The translations under genes were made by a program, and so were the position numbers. DNA of 64,000 bases, taken from positions 91,984 through 155,983 of the forward strand of contig CAJQKQ010000044.1 of NCBI GenBank assembly GCA_905478925.1, in the 5' to 3' direction. How positions within the stretch are numbered: the first letter of the stretch is position 1; the number at the start of each line of letters is the position of its first letter. Below are positions 1 through 9,585 of the stretch, piece after piece. The notes under the pieces were generated by a model, which was not told the DNA's origin, made no database searches, and saw only the letters and a program-made list of their open reading frames with translations. The DNA is from an uncultured Verrucomicrobiales bacterium (GTDB lineage: Bacteria; Verrucomicrobiota; Verrucomicrobiia; Verrucomicrobiales; Akkermansiaceae).

Positions 1-423
1 GAACATTCGTCCGCAGATTTCCAAGGTAGTGAAATGGGCGGTGAAAAGGATGACTCCTCTCCCTTCCTTCTGAAATTTCTCCAGAATCTCCAGGCCGACA
101 AATTGATATTCCGGAATCCGCTCCGGACGAGCCCACCAAGCCATGCAGGTCTCGAAAGCGCCTATCCCTACAGCCTCGTAGTGGCGTTTTGCCAGCTGCA
201 TGCGCTCGCGCTTCTGAAGTTCAGGAAAACAAAGACCCAGATTGATCCGGACGACGCGGCGACGTTCGGTTAGGAACAGGAAAGCGAACCGCCCGATATA
301 GCCGCCGAGTACTCGCTGTGCCTTCCAAGGTAGCAAAGTGATGAGCCGGAGAAATCCGATGCCAGCCCACATGGGCCAATGCTTCGGATGGAAAAGGTCG
401 GGTCGCTCCCGGAAAAGACTCAT
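1..423 (-). CDS. lpxL: Lipid A acyltransferase (LpxL/HtrB family), N-terminal part
   Basis: This gene runs off the left edge; only about 141 N-terminal residues are present, and it is absent from the ORF track. Translating the minus strand from ATG at 423 gives a start like E. coli LpxL: 'HPKHWPMWAGIG', then 'INLGLCFPEL', 'HYEAVGIGAFET' and 'HFTTLEICGRMF'. The last carries the HX4E acyltransferase motif (H-FTTL-E). The family transfers a secondary acyl chain from acyl-ACP to Kdo-lipid A at the inner membrane. The start overlaps the stop of the upstream DUF4254 gene by 4 bp (ATGA), so the two are probably co-translated. Which acyl chain or position is used cannot be told from this fragment. 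Family assignment is strong. Confidence 0.9.
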   Translation of the reverse strand, partial: MSLFRERPDLFHPKHWPMWAGIGFLRLITLLPWKAQRVLGGYIGRFAFLFLTERRRVVRINLGLCFPELQKRERMQLAKRHYEAVGIGAFETCMAWWARPERIPEYQFVGLEILEKFQKEGRGVILFTAHFTTLEICGRMF

Positions 424-1016
424 ACTCCGCCGGAGCTTTTCGCTCCGTAGAGCTGCGGATTCAGAGCGGGATCGTTATACATTTTGAACTGATAATAGAT
501 CCCGAAGGTGCGGCGGCCTGCCGCCACATCGTCCAGCAATTCGCGTAGGCAGTCGGTGAGGTCGTTCCTTTGGAGGGTGATCCGCGCCAGCTTGGTCCCG
601 CAGTTCGCGCGGTGTTCCTCCGAAGCCTCGGTCCGCTCGGCTTCCTCGCGCATGTGAAATTCCTTGAGTGCCAGGATTGAGAGCCGGTCGATGATCATGC
701 CGGGTGTCTCTGAGTTCTTGGGAACTCCGGTTTCAGCGGGTTTCAGTGCCGCCACGAGCTCCATGTCCATACGCTCGATGAAATTGTTCCGCTGCTGGTT
801 GAACGCGTCGATCGCCCGCTTCGCTTGATGGACACGCTCCGAGCCGAGGTCGTCCCGGCGGGCGACGTCCTCCTCGTGCCAAAGGCTGAAATTTCTCAGG
901 TGGTTTTCCTCGACGATGCGGGTGAACCCGTCCGCTGAGGCAGCCGGCTTCTCCCGGTGCCATGCTTCGGTCAGGCGGCTTTGCAAATCGGCGATTTCCT
1001 GAGGGTGGCAAGTCAT
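420..1016 (-). CDS. DUF4254 domain protein
   Basis: A soluble protein of about 198 aa with no signal peptide or membrane segment. The sequence fits the DUF4254 family ('LWHEEDVARRDDLG', 'NNFIERMDMEL', 'PGMIIDRLSILALKEFHM', 'GIYYQFKMYNDP'), whose function is unknown to me. I moved the start from 1124 to the internal ATG at 1016 ('MTCHPQEIADLQ'), because the upstream extension is basic, shows no family similarity and runs into the divergent gene. Its stop overlaps the lpxL start, and a GT9 glycosyltransferase lies divergently next to it. The context suggests a role in lipopolysaccharide or lipid A assembly, but this is inference from neighbours only. Confidence 0.8.
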   Translation of the reverse strand: MTCHPQEIADLQSRLTEAWHREKPAASADGFTRIVEENHLRNFSLWHEEDVARRDDLGSERVHQAKRAIDAFNQQRNNFIERMDMELVAALKPAETGVPKNSETPGMIIDRLSILALKEFHMREEAERTEASEEHRANCGTKLARITLQRNDLTDCLRELLDDVAAGRRTFGIYYQFKMYNDPALNPQLYGAKSSGGV

Positions 1017-1023
1017 TGAGAGT

Positions 1024-2070
1024 ATGGTGGAATTGGGGTTGCGGGCGAACCGGCGATGGTCGACCCTTGGAGCCGTGCAATGTAAGTTAAGTTCGGCGGC
1101 GATCAAGAGCATTTTGGTGATCAAGCCCTCTTCGCTGGGCGATATCGTTCACGGCCTCCAGGTCATGCAAACGGTTGCCAGCCAGCTTCCTGATTGCCGC
1201 ATCACATGGGTGGCGCGCGATCGCTTCGCCCCGCTCGTGGAAGCCGCGCCATTCGTCCACGAGGTGCTCCACTTCCGCCGGAAGGAAGGGCTTCGGGGAT
1301 TGGTCGGAATGCTCAAGACATTGGCGGGAAGACACTTCGATCTTGTCTGGGACATGCAGGGGCTGTTGCGCAGCGGATTGATGGCGGCGGCTGCGAAATC
1401 GCCGGAAAAATGGGGTCGCAAGGATTCCAGGGAGGGAGCGGGGCTGTTCTACGGACATCGTATCCAGTTACCGCCGGGCCCCGGACCGCATCATGCAATC
1501 CCGATCCTGCAGGGCTTCCCCGGAGCACTTGGTCTGGATGCGGATATACGGTTTCCGCTCGGACTCCGGCCAGGGGGCACCTTCCCATGGCATTCGTTTT
1601 TCTCGGATGATCCCCACCGGAATTTCGTAATTTTCACCGACAGTCGTGGCGTCGGCAAGGAGTGGCCGGGCTTTGACGAGCTGACGAGGCTCATCTGGGA
1701 GCGGATACCCGGCAGCCGCGTGGCATGGTGCGCGGGCGTCCCGCAGGTTCCGAAGGCGGTGGCTCCCGAGGGCCGTTTCTTGAACCTGACAGGTTGTCCG
1801 CTGGACGAAATGATCGAGCTCGTGCGCGTGAAATCCATATTTATTGGCAACGACAGCGGCCCGATGCATCTCTCTGCGGCCGTTGGCAACCGGGTGCTCG
1901 CGATTTTCGGGCCAACTTCCCCGATGCGTTTCGGACCTTGGCCGATGGATTCCGTGCGGACGCGTGCGGTTTGTGCGCCCGAGGGGGTTATGAACCAGCT
2001 CGATGCCGAAACCGTGCTCCGTAGCCTGGGGGATTGGGTCGATGTGGGGGATGTTCAACGGGGTTTGTGA
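1024..2070 (+). CDS. Glycosyltransferase family 9 (heptosyltransferase-like)
   Basis: A 348-aa ORF with GT9 signatures at both ends: 'LVIKPSSLGDIVHGLQV' near the N-terminus and 'FIGNDSGPMHLSAAVG' followed by 'AIFGPTSPMRFGPW' near residues 275-310. This family includes WaaC/WaaF/WaaQ, which add heptose to the LPS inner core in the cytoplasm. The true start is uncertain. ATG 1024 leaves only 7 bp to the divergent DUF4254 start, and a GTG at 1075 would leave about 58 bp and remove an unconserved 17-residue extension. Neighbouring lpxL and DUF4254 support an LPS role. The acceptor and sugar are not determinable. Confidence 0.85.
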   Translation: MVELGLRANRRWSTLGAVQCKLSSAAIKSILVIKPSSLGDIVHGLQVMQTVASQLPDCRITWVARDRFAPLVEAAPFVHEVLHFRRKEGLRGLVGMLKTLAGRHFDLVWDMQGLLRSGLMAAAAKSPEKWGRKDSREGAGLFYGHRIQLPPGPGPHHAIPILQGFPGALGLDADIRFPLGLRPGGTFPWHSFFSDDPHRNFVIFTDSRGVGKEWPGFDELTRLIWERIPGSRVAWCAGVPQVPKAVAPEGRFLNLTGCPLDEMIELVRVKSIFIGNDSGPMHLSAAVGNRVLAIFGPTSPMRFGPWPMDSVRTRAVCAPEGVMNQLDAETVLRSLGDWVDVGDVQRGL

Positions 2071-2323
2071 TGAAATCCTGCGTGCTATCCTGCGGGCATG
2101 ACAAGGGTTTTGCTGCGGGGATTGCGCGGATGTAGCCACCTGCCCTGGTGATGCTCTCACCGAGAAATAGTATGGCGCGTTTGCGCTGGGGAGTTTTCAG
2201 CTTCCGCAAGAACGGCCGTCTGCGACAGAAAATGCGCCATCGGCGCCACAGTCAATCCGGTCAAGAGCTGTCTCCGCTTTCCAGGCGACCGTTCAAATTG
2301 CCAAGCTTGATTTTCCAGAAGCG

Positions 2324-4144
<1,821 letters not shown>

Positions 4145-4183
4145 GCGGGGAATGATGGGTGGTTTCGCCGCGCCTGCGGGGAA

Positions 4184-5584
4184 TCACAGCTCCAGCATCA
4201 GCCGGTGCGGGGCTTCGAGGGCGTCCTTGATGCGGATGAGGAAGGTGACTGCCTCTTTGCCATCGACGAGGCGGTGGTCGTAGCTGAGGGCAAGATACAT
4301 CATCGGACGGATGACGACCTGGCCGTTGAGGGCGATGGGGCGCTGCTGTATGGTGTGCATCCCGAGTATACCGCTTTGGGGAGGGTTGAGGATGGGGGTG
4401 CTGAGCAGGGAGCCATAGACGCCGCCGTTGGAGATGGTGAAGACACCGCCCTGTAGATCCTCGATAGCGATTTTGCCGCTGCGGCCTTTTTCCGCGTAGT
4501 CGAGGATGTCCTGCTCGATCTGTGCGAAGCCTTTCCCGTCACAGTCGCGGAGGACGGGGACGATGAGGCCTTTCTCGGTGCCGATGGCGACGCCGATGTC
4601 GTAGAAATGGTTCTGGATGACCTCGTTGCCCTCGATGCGACCGTTGATGGATGGCACGTCTTTCAGTGCCTGGGTGACGGCTTTCACGAAAAAGGACATG
4701 AAGCCGAGTTTTACACCGTGCTTTTTCACGAAATCCTCCTGCACGCTTTTGCGGAGCTTCATGACGGCGGTCATATCGACTTCGTTGAAGGTGGTGAGGA
4801 TGGCGGCGGTCTGCTGGGCGTTGACGAGATGGGTCGCGATCTTGCGGCGCAGCATCGACATCTTCTTGCGGGTGGTGCGGCCTTCCTCGGAGGGGGCGGA
4901 CGCTTTGGCTATTTCGCGCGGAGCGGAAACCACAGAGAGATCCGGTTTGGTGCGCGCAGGTTCTGCTGCGGTTTTCGGGGCGGGAGCGGGGTTTTCGGGT
5001 GCGGATGCGGGGGGCGAACCAGCGTTCGCCCCTCCGGGTTCGATGCGGGCAATCACCTTGCCGATGGAGACCTCTTCACCTTCCGGGATAAGGATGCGGA
5101 TGATCCCGGCGATGGGGGACTCGAGCTCGTTGGAAACTTTGTCGGTTTCGAGGGTTACGAGGATCTCTCCTTTTTCGACATGCTCGCCGTCTTTCTTGCG
5201 CCATTCGGCGACATTGGCGGAGGTGATAGATTCGCCGGCGGCGGGAACTGCGATGTCTACAGGGGAACCGGCTGCGGCTGCTGGAGCTACTGGTGCGGCT
5301 GCGGGTGCCGCTGGTTGGACTGGATTTTCTGCGGCGGGCGCGGCGGCGGAGGAGGTTTCGAGTTTTCCTATGACCGTGCCAATCGCGACTTCCTCGCCCT
5401 CCTGGACGATAATGCTGAGCACGCCGTCAGCCTCGGCCTCAAGCTCGTTGGATACTTTGTCGGTCTCCAGGCTGGCGAGTGGATCGCCCTTTTTGACGGC
5501 GTCGCCGTCGTTCTTGTACCATTTTGCGATGTTCGCAGAGGTGATGGATTCGCCGGCGGCCGGCACTTTGATATCGATGGCCAT
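4184..5584 (-). CDS. odhB: 2-oxoglutarate dehydrogenase E2 (dihydrolipoyl succinyltransferase)
   Basis: A 466-aa E2 subunit directly downstream of sucA (24 bp gap), forming the succinyl-CoA-producing complex of the TCA cycle. Two lipoyl domains are visible, about residues 1-77 and 110-186, each with the lipoylated Lys in '[10 protein letters not shown]'. The catalytic acyltransferase domain starts near residue 235 ('[15 protein letters not shown]') and ends with the active-site segment '[13 protein letters not shown]'. The linker between the second lipoyl domain and the core is a roughly 45-residue Pro/Ala-rich stretch without the usual peripheral-subunit-binding domain, which is odd for this family. 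A 22-bp palindrome sits inside the linker coding sequence. The E3 (lpd) gene is not in the window. Confidence 0.92.
   Translation of the reverse strand: MAIDIKVPAAGESITSANIAKWYKNDGDAVKKGDPLASLETDKVSNELEAEADGVLSIIVQEGEEVAIGTVIGKLETSSAAAPAAENPVQPAAPAAAPVAPAAAAGSPVDIAVPAAGESITSANVAEWRKKDGEHVEKGEILVTLETDKVSNELESPIAGIIRILIPEGEEVSIGKVIARIEPGGANAGSPPASAPENPAPAPKTAAEPARTKPDLSVVSAPREIAKASAPSEEGRTTRKKMSMLRRKIATHLVNAQQTAAILTTFNEVDMTAVMKLRKSVQEDFVKKHGVKLGFMSFFVKAVTQALKDVPSINGRIEGNEVIQNHFYDIGVAIGTEKGLIVPVLRDCDGKGFAQIEQDILDYAEKGRSGKIAIEDLQGGVFTISNGGVYGSLLSTPILNPPQSGILGMHTIQQRPIALNGQVVIRPMMYLALSYDHRLVDGKEAVTFLIRIKDALEAPHRLMLEL
5011..5032. repeat. GC palindrome inside odhB linker
   Basis: A perfect inverted repeat with arms GGGGCGAAC and GTTCGCCCC and a 4-nt spacer. 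It lies within the Ala/Pro linker codons of odhB and is translated in frame as part of '[13 protein letters not shown]'. It resembles REP-like extragenic palindromes in size and GC content but is inside a gene. Confidence 0.7.
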
Positions 5585-5608
5585 TGTGGAAGGTGGTTGT
5601 GGGGAAAA

Positions 5609-8374
5609 TCAGATTTCGAAGGCTTTCGCGAGGAGCGCCTTTTGTTCGCGGTAGTGCATTGCCTTGGATCCTGCAGCAGGACTCGAGCCGGGTTTGCGGC
5701 CGGCGTAATGGATGGGGGAGCTGAGCGTTTCCTGGAGACGTGGCGTGACGTAGGTGAATGCGCCCATGTTCTGCGGCTCTTCCTGGCACCAGACGAAGCG
5801 GGATGCTTGCGGAAACTGCCCGGCGAGCGCGGCGACGAGTTCACCGTGGAATGGGTAAAGCTGCTCGATTCGGATGATCGCGGCGTCCTCGATGCCCGCT
5901 TCCTTGCGGTGGGCTGCGAGGTCGTAGAAGACCTTTCCGGAGCAGAAGATGATCCGTTTCACATCGGCTGGATTTTCGAATGCCTTGAGATCCGGGAGGA
6001 TTTCCTGGAAGCAGGTGCCTTCGAGGAAATCCGATTCCGAAGAGACAGCCTCCGGTCTGCCGAGGAGGCTTTTCGGGGTCATCAGGATGAGCGGCTTGCG
6101 GAAATCGCGGTGCTTCTGGCGGCGTAGGGCGTGGAAATACTGAGCCGGCGTGGTAAAGTTGCCGACGATCATGTTTTGCTCCGCGCAGAGCTGGAGGAAG
6201 CGCTCGAGGCGGGCGCTGGAGTGTTCCGGCCCCATACCTTCGTAGCCGTGGGGCAGCAGCATCACGAGATCGGAGGGCGTCTGCCATTTCGATTCCGCAG
6301 AGGAGATGAACTGGTCGATGATGACCTGTGCACCGTTGGAGAAATCGCCGAACTGTGCCTCCCACATCAGCAGCATGCTTGGGTAGGAGAGGGAGTAGCC
6401 GTAGTCGAAACCGAGCACCGCGAACTCGGAGAGCAGCGAGTTGTAGACGCAGAATTTTGCCTGGTCCTGGGAAAGGTTTTCCAGCGGGATATAGCGCTCG
6501 CGGGTTTCGTAGTCGTAAAAGACCGCGTGGCGCTGCGAAAAGGTGCCGCGGCGGCAGTCTTGGCCGGAAAGGCGGACGGGGGAGCCCTCCATGAGCAGGG
6601 AGCCGAAGGCGAGGGATTCCGCGAAAGCCCAGTCGATCGGGCCGCCCTTGGCCAGCGCCTCGACGCGGCGAGGGACGAAACGTTTCTCAAGCGTTGGGTT
6701 GAGACAGAAGGTTTCCGGGACGGTGGTGAGGGTTTTTCCGATGTGCTGCAGCCGCTCATGGGTGATCCCGGTCGGCACTTGGGCGTGGGAGTAGGCCGGT
6801 TGGACGATGGCGGTCGAGCCGCTGAAGACCGTGCGGTCGCCCGCTTCGCTCATTTTAACCATTTGCTGGTGACCCTCTTCGAGACGATCCCAGATTGCCT
6901 GCTCCAGCGCATCTGCATCCGGCTGGGAAAGCACGCCGTCAGTAACGAGCTGGCGCTTGTAAACCTGGCCGAAGGTCTCGCGTGCGGCGATTTCTTTCGC
7001 CACCAATGGCTGGGTGAATGCCGCCTGATCCGCTTCGTTGTGGCCCTGGCGGCGGTAGCAATACATGTCGATGACGATGTCGCGGCCGAACTTCTGGCGG
7101 AACTCGAGGGCGAACTTCGCGGCCCAGAAAAGCTCCATTGGCTCCTCGCCGTTGACGTGGAGGATAGGTGCCTCGATCATTTTCGCTACGTCCGTCGCAT
7201 AGGCGGAGGAGCGGGCATCGGCCGGCATCGTGGTGAAACCGATCTGGTTGTTGATGATCAGGTGGATCGTGCCGCCGGTGCGGTAGCCGGGGAGCTGGGA
7301 AAGGTTGAGCACCTCCGCGACCGAGCCTTGGCCTGCGAATGCCGCATCGCCGTGAAGCAGGATGGGAAGCACGCGCTTCCTGTCGGTTGCGGCTCCATCG
7401 TCGCCGAGCACGCGCTGACGGGCGCGGGCCTTGCCCTCGACGACCGGGTTGACGGCCTCAAGGTGGCTAGGGTTCGCCGCGAGGCTGACGCGGACGTTGC
7501 CGTCGGGGAGTTCGCGGACTTTTTCGTAGCCGAGGTGGTATTTCACGTCCCCGTCCCCGGCGACGAGGCCCGGTTCGTAGTTCGGCGTGAATTCGTAGAG
7601 CAGGGTGGTGAGGGATTTGCGGATGAAATTCGCGAGCACGTTCAGGCGGCCGCGGTGCGCCATGCCCATCTCGATTTCCAGGACGTCCTGGTTCGGGCAG
7701 CTTTCAAGGATGGCGTTGAGAACGACCATTGCGCCCTCGCTGCCTTCTAGGGAGAAGCGTTTCTCGCCGAGGAATTTCTTTGCGAGAAAGTGCTCGAAGG
7801 ATTCCGCCTCAAGCAGCCAGCGCAGGGACTTCACCTGCAGCTCCATGTTTTTTTCTGCACCATCCGAGCCGTGGTGCTCGATCCGCTCGCGCACCCAGTG
7901 GCGCACGGTAGTGTTGTGGATGTGCATGAACTCGAAGCCGATCTTGCCCGAATACGTGGACTTGAGCGCCGCCACCATGTCCCTCAGCTTCATTTTCGCT
8001 CCACGTAAAAAGAATGGATTCGAGGCCTCGCGCTCCATTTCCGCCTCGGTGAAATTATATTCGCTCAGGCTCAGGCGGGGGTTGATCTCCGGTTGATCGT
8101 CGAGCGGATTGATCTGTGCCTGGGTGTGGCCGAGGGTGCGGTAGTTGTAGACTAGGCCCACGACCTTGCCGTTGAACTCCAGGTCAATCCCTGCCGCAGG
8201 CGGTGTGCCCGCCGCTTGTGGCTCGCCCTTTTCCTTGGCTTGGCAAACTCCGAGCTCGAAGCCTTCGAAAAACGACGACCAGGTGGCTTCGACGGATTGC
8301 GGATCCTCGCACCATAGCGCGTATTTTTCGTCCAATAGATCCGAGTTGAGCCGTGCCGAAACCGATGAGTTCAT
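5609..8374 (-). CDS. sucA: 2-oxoglutarate dehydrogenase E1 component
   Basis: A full-length 921-aa thiamine-diphosphate-dependent E1 (E. coli SucA is of similar size). It decarboxylates 2-oxoglutarate and passes the succinyl group to lipoyl-E2. Landmarks are the N-terminal E2-contact helix ('DEKYALWCEDPQSVEATW'), 'MGMAHRGRLNVLANF', 'HGDAAFAGQGSVAEVLNL', the ThDP-binding 'INNQIGFTT', and the C-terminal transketolase-like domain ('LLPHGYEGMGPEHSSARLER', 'YPFHGELVAAL'). It is the first gene of a minus-strand set (sucA-odhB-ABC exporter). The roughly 155-bp region upstream is shared with a divergent ABC ATPase gene and must contain its promoter, though no clear -35/-10 stands out. Confidence 0.95.
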   Translation of the reverse strand: MNSSVSARLNSDLLDEKYALWCEDPQSVEATWSSFFEGFELGVCQAKEKGEPQAAGTPPAAGIDLEFNGKVVGLVYNYRTLGHTQAQINPLDDQPEINPRLSLSEYNFTEAEMEREASNPFFLRGAKMKLRDMVAALKSTYSGKIGFEFMHIHNTTVRHWVRERIEHHGSDGAEKNMELQVKSLRWLLEAESFEHFLAKKFLGEKRFSLEGSEGAMVVLNAILESCPNQDVLEIEMGMAHRGRLNVLANFIRKSLTTLLYEFTPNYEPGLVAGDGDVKYHLGYEKVRELPDGNVRVSLAANPSHLEAVNPVVEGKARARQRVLGDDGAATDRKRVLPILLHGDAAFAGQGSVAEVLNLSQLPGYRTGGTIHLIINNQIGFTTMPADARSSAYATDVAKMIEAPILHVNGEEPMELFWAAKFALEFRQKFGRDIVIDMYCYRRQGHNEADQAAFTQPLVAKEIAARETFGQVYKRQLVTDGVLSQPDADALEQAIWDRLEEGHQQMVKMSEAGDRTVFSGSTAIVQPAYSHAQVPTGITHERLQHIGKTLTTVPETFCLNPTLEKRFVPRRVEALAKGGPIDWAFAESLAFGSLLMEGSPVRLSGQDCRRGTFSQRHAVFYDYETRERYIPLENLSQDQAKFCVYNSLLSEFAVLGFDYGYSLSYPSMLLMWEAQFGDFSNGAQVIIDQFISSAESKWQTPSDLVMLLPHGYEGMGPEHSSARLERFLQLCAEQNMIVGNFTTPAQYFHALRRQKHRDFRKPLILMTPKSLLGRPEAVSSESDFLEGTCFQEILPDLKAFENPADVKRIIFCSGKVFYDLAAHRKEAGIEDAAIIRIEQLYPFHGELVAALAGQFPQASRFVWCQEEPQNMGAFTYVTPRLQETLSSPIHYAGRKPGSSPAAGSKAMHYREQKALLAKAFEI

Positions 8375-8529
8375 GTGCTTTTGCCTTGGAGGCGTGCCCT
8401 CGCCGGGGAAAATCCCGCTCGGCTGGCTGCGCGCGGGGAGTAGTTAAAGGACTCGTAGGCTTGCGTCAACCATTGCAGGGTGAAAATATCCCGCCGCCGC
8501 ACCCAAGTTTTCCCACCCTCCCCCGAACG

Positions 8530-9462
8530 ATGATCGAAGCCACAAACCTCTCCAAACGCTATGGCCGCCACCTCGCGGTCCGCGACATATCGTTCTCTGT
8601 GGCACGGGGCGAGATCGTCGGTTTCCTGGGACCGAACGGTGCCGGGAAAACCACCACCCTGCGCATGCTGACTGGGTATCTCCCGCCCTCCGGAGGCTCC
8701 GCCCGTATTGCAGATTTCGACATTTTCCGCCAATCCATCGAGGCCAGGAAACGCATCGGCTATATGCCGGAAAACGTGCCCCTCTACGATGATATGCGCG
8801 TCCGCGAGTATCTCTCCTTCCGTGCCCGTATCAAGGGGCTTTCCAACGGCGATGCTCGCCGCCGGGTGTCTCATGTCATCGATACCTGCGGTCTCGAAGG
8901 CGTCCGAAGGAAAATGATCAAGACGCTCTCCAAGGGCTTCCGCCAGCGGGTCGGCCTTGCGGATGCTCTCGTCCACCAGCCGGATCTGCTCATCCTCGAC
9001 GAGCCGACGAACGGCCTCGACCCCATTCAGATTCGCCAGATCCGGGAGCTGATCAAGCACCTCTCCCTCAACCACACCGTCCTCATTTCCACCCACATCC
9101 TCAGCGAGGTGGAGATGATCGCCAACCGCGTCATCATCATTGACGGAGGAAAAATCAAGGCCGCCGAGACGCCTAGCAACCTGATTTCCGAAATGCGAAC
9201 CGCCGGGCGGGTTCAGGTCGAGCTTCAGGCAGCTTCCGAGGTGGTGCTTCCCATCCTTTCCGATCTGCCCAAAGTCAAAAAGGTAGCCGCCGAAGATCTC
9301 GAGGATGGCTGGATTCGCTGCACCCTTTGGTCGGATTCCGGTACCGACACCCGGCAGGCGATTTCCGCCGTCGCCGCACACAACAGTTGGTCGCTGCGTT
9401 CCCTCTTCCGTCACGAGGCAACGCTTGAGGACGTTTTCGTAGAGCTGACGCGAAAGGATTGA
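8530..9462 (+). CDS. ABC transporter ATP-binding protein (ABC-2/GldA-like)
   Basis: A 310-aa stand-alone ATPase. The ORF was shortened to ATG 8530 ('MIEATNLSKRYGRHLAVRD') because upstream codons look non-coding. Walker A is 'GPNGAGKTT', the signature region 'LSKGFRQRVGLADAL' and Walker B 'LLILDEPTNGLDP', with a C-terminal roughly 80-residue extension typical of ABC-2 exporters and of GldA of the gliding/auxiliary-transport family. Such genes are usually followed by an ABC-2 permease and a GldG-like protein, but here a cation antiporter follows after 123 bp. The partner must lie elsewhere or be lost. Function in export of an unknown substrate is inferred from family only. Confidence 0.82.
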   Translation: MIEATNLSKRYGRHLAVRDISFSVARGEIVGFLGPNGAGKTTTLRMLTGYLPPSGGSARIADFDIFRQSIEARKRIGYMPENVPLYDDMRVREYLSFRARIKGLSNGDARRRVSHVIDTCGLEGVRRKMIKTLSKGFRQRVGLADALVHQPDLLILDEPTNGLDPIQIRQIRELIKHLSLNHTVLISTHILSEVEMIANRVIIIDGGKIKAAETPSNLISEMRTAGRVQVELQAASEVVLPILSDLPKVKKVAAEDLEDGWIRCTLWSDSGTDTRQAISAVAAHNSWSLRSLFRHEATLEDVFVELTRKD

Positions 9463-9585
9463 ACCGCCGGGGTTGTCGTGCCCCGCGGATCTTTCCCGTG
9501 TATTCGGGCATGTGGTATGGCCGTGGGAACGGCTTGCGGTAAAAAACCTCCCAATAGGCACGCGGATGGCTTTCTCTCTCCGTGA

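Noticed and set aside
4607-7750. Long plus-strand ORFs of 506 and 539 aa
   Set aside because: They lie antisense to sucA and odhB, whose conserved motifs are unmistakable; their translations show only GC-rich shadow composition.
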